From assembly GCA_049582065.1 (NCBI GenBank), contig JBAUTF010000005.1:1-9862 (forward strand): 9,862 bases of DNA, given 5' to 3'. Each line of letters begins with the position of its first letter. Position 1 is the stretch's first letter. Below, piece after piece: positions 1-6,405 of this stretch. The notes beneath the pieces were generated by a model. The model did no database searches. It saw only the letters and a list, made by a program, of their open reading frames with translations, and was not told the DNA's origin. A program made the position numbers and the translations under genes. The DNA comes from DATKSS01 sp049582065 (GTDB lineage: Bacteria; Chloroflexota; Dormibacteria; Dormibacterales; Dormibacteraceae).

Positions 1-113
1 GCCTGACGGCCGGCGCGCGGGGCCCAGGGCCCACCCTCCTCCCGGCCGCCACCCCCAACCGGCACACCGCCTGCAAGTCAAGCCGAAAACAAAACCGCGC
101 GCAACCCAGCGTG
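1..113. other. Gene-free, GC-rich window edge downstream of the PrsW gene
   Basis: No convincing reading frame is visible here. The segment lies 3' of the PrsW gene, which is on the minus strand. On that strand the stop codon is followed by a GC-rich run and then TTTTGTTTT (about positions 88-96). This could be a weak termination signal, but I find no clean stem before it. The outermost 60 bases are extremely GC-rich with runs of C on the plus strand. Confidence 0.4.
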
Positions 114-1493
114 TTAAGGCGCGAACCGGTGGCGAAGCCCGATCACCCTCTGCCTCAGTTGCTCCTCGGCCTCGTGTGGTTTGTCGATCTCCTGCCGCTC
201 GCGATGCCAGCGCTCCATCGCGAGGTCCAGCTGAGCCGATTGCAGCCGCGCCGTCTCCAGGTACGCGCGAGGGCCGCCGTGGTTCAAGGCCCGCAGTCGC
301 TGCTTGAGCCTTTGCCAGGGACTGGCCAGGACCGGCACTTCGTCGGGTAGGATCGCGCCACGGCCATCCGCCGCCTCCTTGCGAAGCTGGTCGAGCAAGT
401 TCTGGCCCTCGAACCGGACGCCGAAAATCAGCAGCGCGATGATGGCCGCTGTGAACGGCCCCGTCATGATCAGCGTCCGGAGGTGGATCTCGACCAGACC
501 GAACAACGTGCTCTGGATGGGAAAGAACGTCAGCCACGCGTCCCACGAGAAGTGCGCCGCGATCGCAACGATAAAACCGCTGGCGATGGCGAATCCTTTT
601 TGTCTCACGCTCGGCAGCTGTCGCGCGATGCCGATCCCCGCGCCGATGAAAGCCGTGTAGGTGGCGTGGCCGAAGAACAGGCCCAGGACCTGCCGCGCGT
701 ACCACTGGAAGCCCGCGGCGTATCCGCCGATCCCCTCAGGTTGAAAGATGGCGTAGAGATTCGTCATGTACGTGATCGACTCCATGAAGTTGAAGCCGAG
801 CCCGACAGCCGCCCCGTAGACGATTCCGTCGACCACGTCGTCGAAGTCGTCGCGCATGACGAGAAACAGCAGGACGACGGCGCTTCCCTTCGCCAGCTCT
901 TCGAGGACCCCTGCCATGAAAGCTGTCGACGCGTCGAGACCGGGACCGGGCACCAGACTCCTCTGGGCGGTGGCTTCCCAGATGGTCTCGCCCCAGATCA
1001 CCAGGCTCGTGGCCACGATGGCTCCCCAGGCGGCCGCGACCAGAACGAGGCGCCATGGCTCCTTTTCATTGCGGTCCATCCGGCGGACGACGAGCAGACC
1101 GAACCCTGTGGTGGGGAGACAGACGAGCACGCAGATCGCGGCGACGCCAGATCCCGCGGATTGCGTGAAAACGAACACGTCGATCAGGAGCAGCCACAGC
1201 AGCACCCCCAGCCCGATCAGCACGCCTGCGCGTATCAGGTGCTTGCTGCGCGTTGCGCGGTCTCGGCTGAACGCCCGAACCAGGATGTAGGTGCCGAGCG
1301 CGATCAGCGCGACCGCCAGCAGTCCGTACAGCGACGCGCGCCCAGGAATCGAGTCCAGGTACACGTAGTTGAGAAAAGAGCTGGCCACCAGAGCGACCAC
1401 GACCACGGCCGCGACCGCGATGGCGATGCCGTAGCGGTTGGGCCGCAGGCGCGGATGCGGATTGGCCGCGGGCGGCGTCGTGTAGGTTGTCAC
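114..1493 (-). CDS. PrsW-family intramembrane metalloprotease, 459 aa
   Basis: This is a polytopic membrane protein with the signatures of PrsW/CPBP-like glutamic-type intramembrane proteases. Hydrophobic segments lie at about residues 22-44, 54-72, 87-109, 115-136, 149-168, 190-213, 222-240, 264-290, 300-320 and 340-358. The motif EELAK is at 198-202 (E198, E199, K202), a conserved Glu is at 238 in GFNFMES, His276 is in FFGHATYT, and HFSWD gives H314 and D318. These match the family's putative metal-binding and catalytic positions. The last 100 residues (361-459) form a charged, Gln/Arg/Glu-rich and probably helical cytosolic tail that I do not recognise. The GTG start is chosen because GTGA overlaps the stop of the upstream gene, which implies translational coupling; no Shine-Dalgarno motif is present. 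In Bacillus, PrsW cleaves the anti-sigma factor RsiW. The substrate here is unknown. An in-frame extension to position 2228 is open but opposes the real upstream gene and is rejected. Confidence 0.88.
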   Translation of the reverse strand: MTTYTTPPAANPHPRLRPNRYGIAIAVAAVVVVALVASSFLNYVYLDSIPGRASLYGLLAVALIALGTYILVRAFSRDRATRSKHLIRAGVLIGLGVLLWLLLIDVFVFTQSAGSGVAAICVLVCLPTTGFGLLVVRRMDRNEKEPWRLVLVAAAWGAIVATSLVIWGETIWEATAQRSLVPGPGLDASTAFMAGVLEELAKGSAVVLLFLVMRDDFDDVVDGIVYGAAVGLGFNFMESITYMTNLYAIFQPEGIGGYAAGFQWYARQVLGLFFGHATYTAFIGAGIGIARQLPSVRQKGFAIASGFIVAIAAHFSWDAWLTFFPIQSTLFGLVEIHLRTLIMTGPFTAAIIALLIFGVRFEGQNLLDQLRKEAADGRGAILPDEVPVLASPWQRLKQRLRALNHGGPRAYLETARLQSAQLDLAMERWHRERQEIDKPHEAEEQLRQRVIGLRHRFAP

Positions 1494-2032
1494 GTTCGCT
1501 GCACCAGCACGATTCGTCGCGCCAGGACCTCGACCGGGACCCCGCCCTGGATGCGCTCGACGACGAACGTGTAGCGGCCCGGCAGGCTGTAATGAAAGCC
1601 GCGAGGCACGACAACGGGCACGATCCGATGCGCGGCGAGCTGGTCTCGCGTTCCCGGGCCTGCACGGCCGACGACGTCGCCGAACGCGTCGTACCAGCGC
1701 GCATCGACGGTGATGCCTCCTGGCAGCGATGACCAATCGACGACCGCGGCGAATTGCTGAGTGTGAGCGAACTGGCTCAGGTCGGGCCCGGAAGCCGTGC
1801 CGTTGGCGGGATTGAAGACGTAGACCCCGACGATTCGCGCTTTCGCTCCGCTCGCCTGCCCTGGCGGTTCGAAATGCACGAACTCCACCAGGCCGACGAT
1901 CAGGATGAGCACGCCCACCGTCGCGAAAACCAGGAGGGTGCGGTAAAGGGTGCGGACCTGGTCGTACGGGGCAGAAGGCAAGGCGGCGCTCAGTCGAATG
2001 GATTGTCCACGCGTTGTCAAGACAGGAAACAT
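1490..2032 (-). CDS. Hypothetical membrane-anchored protein with extracytoplasmic domain, 180 aa
   Basis: I do not recognise the family. From the chosen ATG, residues 1-30 are polar and cytoplasmic, 32-52 form one transmembrane helix (LLVFATVGVLILIVGLVEF), and 53-180 form a soluble domain. That domain has an alternating hydrophobic pattern, an aromatic-rich core (DARWYDAFGDVVG) and a C-terminal PGRYTFVVE strand. The pattern resembles small beta-sandwich domains in which the last strands carry G-x-Y/W-x-V. The stop TGA overlaps the GTG start of the PrsW protease (GTGA), so the two are probably translated together. The protein could be a partner, sensor or substrate of the protease; this is inferred from context only. 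The frame stays open to a GTG at 2095, adding 21 residues rich in Pro and Trp. I prefer the ATG at 2032, but neither start has a Shine-Dalgarno motif. An inverted repeat lies just upstream (2049-2067). Confidence 0.68.
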   Translation of the reverse strand: MFPVLTTRGQSIRLSAALPSAPYDQVRTLYRTLLVFATVGVLILIVGLVEFVHFEPPGQASGAKARIVGVYVFNPANGTASGPDLSQFAHTQQFAAVVDWSSLPGGITVDARWYDAFGDVVGRAGPGTRDQLAAHRIVPVVVPRGFHYSLPGRYTFVVERIQGGVPVEVLARRIVLVQRT

Positions 2033-2048
2033 AGGAGGTTGGTTCGGA

Positions 2049-2067
2049 GGCCACAAAGTGCGTGGCC
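2049..2067. repeat. 6-bp perfect inverted repeat upstream of the membrane-anchored protein
   Basis: GGCCAC at 2049-2054 and GTGGCC at 2062-2067 flank a 7-nt loop, ending 17 nt before the preferred ATG at 2032 on the minus strand. It could be an operator or a leader hairpin. If translation starts at 2095 it lies inside the coding sequence and probably has no such role. Confidence 0.35.
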
Positions 2068-2423
2068 CGACAAGCGAGAACGCCAGTACGAGCACACAGC
2101 AAGGAAGGCCTGCTCGAGCGCGGTTCGGGCGAGGACACGGCCGAACAGACAGTGGCGCGTACTGTCAACAAGGAACGCGTTCGGCACGGAGAGACCAAAG
2201 AGGCATGCAGGACCTCGATCCAGCACATCTCATCCGGTCCCCGCGGAGGGCTAAGGTCTCACAAAGGCACCGGCGGGCGAACCTACGGCAGCTGCGCAAC
2301 GAGCGCGGGAGCGGGGTATCGAAGGCCGCTCGAAGATGAGGAAGTCTCAGCTGGAGAAATTGCTCAGCCGCTGACCAACGGACGGGTCCGCCAGCCATCG
2401 ACGAAGGTCGGAGGTCGCATCGT
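2068..2423. other. Gene-free spacer between tRNA-Leu(CAG) and the PrsW operon
   Basis: Several open frames cross this stretch on both strands, but none gives a protein with recognisable composition or a start with a ribosome binding site. Base composition is visibly less GC-biased at third positions than in neighbouring genes. Two short dyads lie on the 3' side of the tRNA: TCAG-CCG-CTGA at 2364-2374 and CGGAC-GG-GTCCG at 2379-2390. They may help end the tRNA transcript, but no T-tract follows directly. The promoter of the membrane-protein/PrsW pair should lie here; I see no confident -35/-10 pair. Confidence 0.5.
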
Positions 2424-2509
2424 TGGTGCGGCGGAGAGGAGTTGAACCTCCACGTCCTTGCGGACACTAGCTCCTGAAACTAGCGCGTCTGCCATTCCGC
2501 CACCGCCGC
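2424..2509 (-). tRNA. tRNA-Leu, anticodon CAG
   Basis: The minus strand folds as a class II tRNA. The acceptor stem GCGGCGG (2503-2509) pairs with CCGCCGC (2428-2434), and the D-arm begins TGGCGGAATGGCAGACGC. The anticodon stem CTAGT/GCTAG encloses the loop TTCAGGA, giving anticodon CAG with G37. There is a long variable arm (TGTCCGCAAGGACG) and a T-arm containing GGTTCAACTCC. The discriminator base is A (2427) and CCA is encoded (2424-2426). The long variable arm and CAG anticodon identify the CUG-reading leucine tRNA. Confidence 0.95.
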
Positions 2510-2527
2510 TTTTTGGGGCGACGACAA

Positions 2528-2533
2528 AGTATA
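2528..2533 (-). promoter_or_regulatory. Probable -10 box of the tRNA-Leu(CAG) promoter
   Basis: The minus strand reads TATACT, 18 nt before the mature tRNA 5' end, followed by a short leader ending in AAAAA. The sequence and distance fit a sigma-70-type -10 element for a tRNA gene. No good -35 hexamer is seen 16-19 bp upstream, where the kinase gene ends, so the assignment rests on the -10 alone. Confidence 0.5.
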
Positions 2534-2552
2534 CCGAGCGCCTGCCGGGCCC

Positions 2553-5372
2553 CTAGCTCGTGATGAAGAGCGTGTGCCAGGCGGCCTCGACCATCTCCGC
2601 AGTGAGCTGCGGTCGCACCCCGCGGGCCGACGATACGTCGACCAGGCGCTCCAGCAGGTCGCGCGGATGGTTGCCCCGCAATGGCCGGCCGCTGTAGAGG
2701 CTGGAGATCATCTCGAGCGCGCTCGGATTGGGCGGAATGGTGAGCCGGTCGCGCTCCCTCTCGAAGATGCGGCACCACATCTCCCAGGTCGGGTCGGGCA
2801 TGAACACTTTGTAGGCCAGCCGCCGGAGGTAGGCCTCGTCGAGCAGCTCTGCGGGCTTCAAGTTGGTCGACAGCGCGACCTGGGCGCGAAACGGGATCTC
2901 GACCTTCCGACCCGTGGAGGCCAGGTTCATGTAATCGGTGTCCTGCTCCAGTGGCACGAGGAGGCGGTCGAGGATCTGCTTGGGAGATACGCGCTGGCGG
3001 CCAAGGTCATCGATGAGCAGCACACCGCCGTTCGCCTTGATCTGTAGCGGCGCTGCATAGGTCCGGCTGCCCTCCTCCCACGTGGGGTCGAACATCTCGA
3101 GCTGGAACTCACCGCCCACCTGCACGAGTGGCCGCGCCACGCGCCTCCACCTGCGGTCGACGGGCTGCCTGGCATCGAGGTGGTGGATCGAGCCATCGAA
3201 GACCGTCATCACCTCGCCGCCGCCGATGTCGAGCGCGATCGGGATGACGATCGGGCCGCCGAGGAGCGCGGGGATCCGCCGCGCGAGGGTCGTCTTCCCG
3301 TTACCCGGCGCCCCGTAGATGAAGATCGACGAGCGAGAGTTGACGGCCGCCCGCACTGCTTCGGTGACGCCCGGCGCGAGCTCGATCCCGGCCAACGCGA
3401 GGTTGACCTTGACCAGGTCGAGCGTCCCCGGCTTGGCGGCCTCGGCCAGCACGGCCTTGTACTCCTGCATCGAGACCGGCGCCGGCCCCGCGTACCGCGT
3501 GCTCGCGTCGGCGATCTGCTCGCTGCGCGTGCGGCCCTGGCGGGTCAGCGAGTAAGCCATCCGCTCCGGGAGCGGCCGGCCGAGCCAGGGCCCCTGCTCG
3601 GCCGCGAGGCCCAGCGCGTCGAGGAAGTTGACGCCGGTCAGCGATTTGAGGATCGGCTCGACCGCGACGAAAGGAAGGGCGAGCTGTTCCGCGACCTCGA
3701 AGCCCGTGATCCGCGTAGTTGCAGCCGCAAGCCTGAGGATCATGCCTTCGATCAGCGTCCGGTTGATCTCAGGCGGCGGAGGAGGTTCGATCTCGTGGCC
3801 GGAGGTCGGGACGGCCGACGGGACGGGTTGCGGCTCGTCGACGTGCTCGAGGATGGCCGTGAACAGCTTCTTGCCGAACCGGGCCCGGTCCGCGTGGTCC
3901 GGCGGCTCGCCCTCGCGCCGGCGGCTGATCCAGTCGGGGACCTCCTTGAACACCACGGTGTTGCCGATCAGCAGCTGAACCGTGTCGGGCTCGTCGGTCG
4001 CCACGCGGACGGCGATCCGGATCAGGTAGCCCTGGCTCTTGAGCGCGGCCCAGCTGCGCTCCCAGGCGACCTCACTGCGCCCCGACCACGTCTGCCTCAC
4101 CGTGCGGTCGCGTGCGAGCGTGATGTCCTTTCGGTTCTGGTAGCGGCGGCGGACGAGCTCGGTGACGTCCTTGTCGATGTCCTCCGCGACGAGCGCGGCG
4201 AGGGGCAGGGCGCGGTCGTCGACCGCGGGACGGTTCTTGATCTCGAAGATCGTGTTGGCCGTGGGCGCGAGAGCGCGGATGACGCTGGCGTGCCGCGGGC
4301 AGAACGGCGTGCGCTCGATGAATTGGATGTGACGCCTGCACCACCAGCTCTTGCATTCACGTCCGGTCAGGTCCTTGTACGCGCACGCCCAGCCGCGGCG
4401 CTCCTGGCAGTCGCTGTACGTGCACACCCCGGCGGGTTTGTGGCCGTCGGTGCGCGGCGGAAGCGCCCTTGGCTGCTCCACCTCGTCCTCGACCGCCATC
4501 TCGTTCGAGATCGCTTCTACGGGCGGCTGAGCGACGCCCGGCTTGGGCATGTAGTGGAACGCGCCCGAGAACTCCTCGCAGGTCTGGAAGCGCTGGCTGC
4601 GGTCTTTGGCCGTCGCCTTCCAGATGATCTCCATGATCGGAGAAGGGATGGCGGTCGACGCGCGCGGGCGGTCGAACACCTGCGAGTGCAGGACGGCGGG
4701 CAGGGCCCCGGTGAACGGTGGCTCACCGTGGAGCAGCTCGTACAGGATCATGCCCAGCGAGTAGATGTCGGCCGTCGCGTCGACAGGCTCGCCCTTCACC
4801 TGCTCGGGCGCCATGTAGGCGGGGGTCCCAACCATGCTGCCGGTCGCCGTCAGGCGGTGCTTGTCGTCAATCAGCTTCGAGATCCCGAAGTCGAGGATCT
4901 TGGTCTTGCCGCGGTTGGAGATGAGGATGTTGTCGGGCTTGAGGTCCCGGTGCACGATCTGGAAGTCGTGCGCCACGCCGACCGCCGACAGCAGCTGCTG
5001 GATGAGGTCGATGGAGACGTCGACGCTGAACCGGCCGTATTCGTCCAGCCAGGACCGCATGGAGCGTCCTTCGACCCATTCCATGACGATGAACAAGACC
5101 GGGCCGTCCTCATCGAAGTCGTACACGCGCACGATGCCGGGGTGGTTGAGGCCGGCCACCGTTGCCGCCTCGCGGTGAAATCGCTGCCGGAAGCTCGTAT
5201 CGCTCGAGTACTGCTCCGCCAGCACCTTGATCGCGACCGGGATCTCGAGCCGAGGGTGGGTCGAGCGATAGACCACGCCCATTGCACCTCGCCCGAGCTC
5301 GGCTTCGATCGGATAGCGCCCTAACTGTGTCGTGCTCACCTTTTGGTCTGTGGGCTTGTCAGTATGCCGCAC
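2553..5372 (-). CDS. Ser/Thr protein kinase fused to AAA+ ATPase, 939 aa
   Basis: This single chain has two complete catalytic domains. Residues 18-272 are a Hanks-type kinase: glycine loop GRGAMG (27-32), Lys49 in VAIKV, Glu68, HRDLKPDN (141-148), DFG (161-163), APE (188-190) and DIYSLG (202-207). Residues 317-361 hold C317, C322, C330, C340, C345, H348, C358 and H361, a likely zinc-binding cluster. About 390-515 is unrecognised. About 537-615 looks like a winged helix (ending YSLTRQGR). Residues 630-939 are an AAA+ ATPase: Walker A GAPGNGKTT (687-695), Walker B GGVLLIDDLG (782-791), sensor-1 Asn837 in STNLKP, DEAYLRR (845-851) and sensor-2-like HPRDLLERL (902-910). The ATPase half resembles stand-alone bacterial ATPases that I recall with the same GGVxLIDDxGRQ and STNLxP motifs. 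No transmembrane helix follows the kinase, unlike PknB, so the protein is probably cytosolic. The GTG at 5372 is used as start; the GTG at 5339 is an equally possible start, and neither has a clear Shine-Dalgarno motif. The substrate is unknown. Confidence 0.93.
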   Translation of the reverse strand: MRHTDKPTDQKVSTTQLGRYPIEAELGRGAMGVVYRSTHPRLEIPVAIKVLAEQYSSDTSFRQRFHREAATVAGLNHPGIVRVYDFDEDGPVLFIVMEWVEGRSMRSWLDEYGRFSVDVSIDLIQQLLSAVGVAHDFQIVHRDLKPDNILISNRGKTKILDFGISKLIDDKHRLTATGSMVGTPAYMAPEQVKGEPVDATADIYSLGMILYELLHGEPPFTGALPAVLHSQVFDRPRASTAIPSPIMEIIWKATAKDRSQRFQTCEEFSGAFHYMPKPGVAQPPVEAISNEMAVEDEVEQPRALPPRTDGHKPAGVCTYSDCQERRGWACAYKDLTGRECKSWWCRRHIQFIERTPFCPRHASVIRALAPTANTIFEIKNRPAVDDRALPLAALVAEDIDKDVTELVRRRYQNRKDITLARDRTVRQTWSGRSEVAWERSWAALKSQGYLIRIAVRVATDEPDTVQLLIGNTVVFKEVPDWISRRREGEPPDHADRARFGKKLFTAILEHVDEPQPVPSAVPTSGHEIEPPPPPEINRTLIEGMILRLAAATTRITGFEVAEQLALPFVAVEPILKSLTGVNFLDALGLAAEQGPWLGRPLPERMAYSLTRQGRTRSEQIADASTRYAGPAPVSMQEYKAVLAEAAKPGTLDLVKVNLALAGIELAPGVTEAVRAAVNSRSSIFIYGAPGNGKTTLARRIPALLGGPIVIPIALDIGGGEVMTVFDGSIHHLDARQPVDRRWRRVARPLVQVGGEFQLEMFDPTWEEGSRTYAAPLQIKANGGVLLIDDLGRQRVSPKQILDRLLVPLEQDTDYMNLASTGRKVEIPFRAQVALSTNLKPAELLDEAYLRRLAYKVFMPDPTWEMWCRIFERERDRLTIPPNPSALEMISSLYSGRPLRGNHPRDLLERLVDVSSARGVRPQLTAEMVEAAWHTLFITS

Positions 5373-5380
5373 AGGGCGGG

Positions 5381-5401
5381 CTTCCCCACAAAGTGGGGAA
5401 G
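5381..5401. repeat. Perfect 9-bp hairpin upstream of the kinase-ATPase gene
   Basis: CTTCCCCAC (5381-5389) and GTGGGGAAG (5393-5401) are perfect inverted copies separated by AAA. On the minus strand the structure lies 8 nt before the GTG at 5372, or 41 nt before the alternative start at 5339. There is no T-run after it. It could be a regulatory leader hairpin, a repressor site, or part of an attenuating structure together with the neighbouring hairpin. Confidence 0.6.
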
Positions 5402-5402
5402 G

Positions 5403-5431
5403 CGGCCGCCATCGCGCCGCGACGGCGGCCG
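5403..5431. terminator. GC-rich hairpin after the acetamidase gene, possible terminator or processing stem
   Basis: CGGCCGCC (5403-5410) pairs with GGCGGCCG (5424-5431). After one A/C mismatch the stem continues with TCGC/GCGA around a 3-nt loop, giving 12 pairs in all. It starts 20 nt past the acetamidase stop codon. No U-tract follows on the minus strand, so intrinsic termination is uncertain. It may instead stabilise the upstream mRNA end and set different expression levels for the acetamidase and the kinase-ATPase. Confidence 0.5.
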
Positions 5432-5451
5432 GATGGGGAGGTGAAGCCCGA

Positions 5452-6405
5452 TTACGTGAATACCGTCAGCGGCAGGTAGAACGAGACCCCGAAGTTCGGC
5501 TGGTCCACGATCTGGCTGATCCGAAGGTCGCCGGCCAGGCTGCACAGGATGTAGGCGTCTTCGCGGCTCAGCCCATGGTCCGCGCTCAGCCAGGCGATCG
5601 TGTCCCGGACAGCGTTGCGTGCGTTCTCCATGAGGTCTGGTCCCAGTGCGCAGACGGCGTGGTACCCGGCCGCGTCGCTGCGCGGCTGAAGCGGCGCCGC
5701 GGGAGTCACGAAGTGGTAGCTCCAGGGTCGCAAGGCCCCACCCTTGACGACGTTGAACCGGAGCGAGAACGTCATCGGGCATTCGATTCCGGTAACGCAG
5801 ACCTCGCCGTCTCCCTGCGCCGCGTGGCAGTCACCGGCGGAGAACATGGCGCCCGGCACGTACACCGGGAGGTAGAGCTTCGTCCCCGCCGTCAGGTGGC
5901 GGGTGTCGATGTTGCCGGCGCCCTTGGTCGGCGGCAGGACGTCGTGCGGGCCCGGCTCGTCGGTGGCCACGCCCATCGTCCCGCAGAAAGGCACGATCGG
6001 GATGTGGATGTCGTGGCGCAGCTCGGCCGAGGTCCGGTCGCCCAGCTCGAAGTAGCGCACGTACGGGTCGGGGTAGTCCGAGGCCAGAAGACCGAGGCCC
6101 GGCAGCAGGGCGGCCCAGCCCCAGGCGCCTGGCTTGAGCTCGAGGATCTCCACCTCGAGCGCGTCGCCCGGTTCGGCACCGTGGACGTAGACGGGGCCGC
6201 CCAGCGGGTACAGGCGGTTGAAGTCGAGCGCCGCGAGCTTGGAGATGGGGTCGCCGTTGTGGAGCTGCCCGGCGGTGACCTCCTCGGCGTCAATGTGAAC
6301 GATGTCGCCGGACTCGATCTCCACCGCCGGATGGAGCGAGTTGTCCCACTTGAAATGGTGCGTGTCCCGTGGGATGACGTGCTCGCGCAAGCCTGCCTTG
6401 GCCAT
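5452..6405 (-). CDS. Acetamidase/formamidase family protein, 317 aa
   Basis: This cytosolic amidohydrolase matches the FmdA/AmdA family, which hydrolyses short amides such as formamide and acetamide to the carboxylate and ammonia. The length is typical and the sequence runs full length. Family-like blocks are EVTAGQL (42-48), GPVYVHGAEPGDALEVEI (70-87), PFCGTMGVA (139-147), GAGNIDTRHL (162-171), GDCHAAQGDGEV (191-202) and the C-terminal YILCSLAGDLRISQIVD (285-301). The His/Asp-rich GDCHAAQGDGE block is the probable metal and active-site region. The ATG at 6405 is chosen because GAGG (6411-6414) sits 5 nt upstream. A GTG one codon earlier (6408) overlaps the stop of the ligase as GTGA. Either way the gene is translationally coupled to the acyl-CoA ligase before it, which suggests that the carboxylate released here is activated by that enzyme. 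The exact amide substrate cannot be read from the sequence. Confidence 0.9.
   Translation of the reverse strand: MAKAGLREHVIPRDTHHFKWDNSLHPAVEIESGDIVHIDAEEVTAGQLHNGDPISKLAALDFNRLYPLGGPVYVHGAEPGDALEVEILELKPGAWGWAALLPGLGLLASDYPDPYVRYFELGDRTSAELRHDIHIPIVPFCGTMGVATDEPGPHDVLPPTKGAGNIDTRHLTAGTKLYLPVYVPGAMFSAGDCHAAQGDGEVCVTGIECPMTFSLRFNVVKGGALRPWSYHFVTPAAPLQPRSDAAGYHAVCALGPDLMENARNAVRDTIAWLSADHGLSREDAYILCSLAGDLRISQIVDQPNFGVSFYLPLTVFT

Noticed and set aside
483..1574. Plus-strand open frame opposite the PrsW gene
   Set aside because: The product is strongly skewed to Arg, Asp, Gln and His with no hydrophobic core. It is antisense to a clear membrane protein.
1494..2228. Upstream in-frame extension of the PrsW gene giving a 704-aa product
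   Set aside because: The added 245 residues are Arg/Pro/Ala-rich, low-complexity shadow sequence. The overlapping frame on the same strand (1490-2032) has a proper membrane helix and soluble domain and ends in a GTGA overlap with the PrsW start.
2062..2445. Plus-strand open frames in the spacer beside tRNA-Leu(CAG)
   Set aside because: No ribosome binding site, atypical composition rich in Arg, Gly and Ser, and overlap with the tRNA. No family resemblance.
3180..5324. Long plus-strand open frame opposite the kinase-ATPase
   Set aside because: It is antisense to a protein with unmistakable kinase and AAA+ motifs. Its product is rich in Arg, Asp, Val and Leu with no domain, as expected for a mirror frame in high-GC DNA.
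2051..5395. Shared 10-mer CCACAAAGTG at 2051-2060 and 5386-5395, both inside dyads upstream of genes
   Set aside because: A common operator was considered, but the flanking bases and arm lengths differ. One shared 10-mer in nearly 10 kb of biased sequence is not remarkable.
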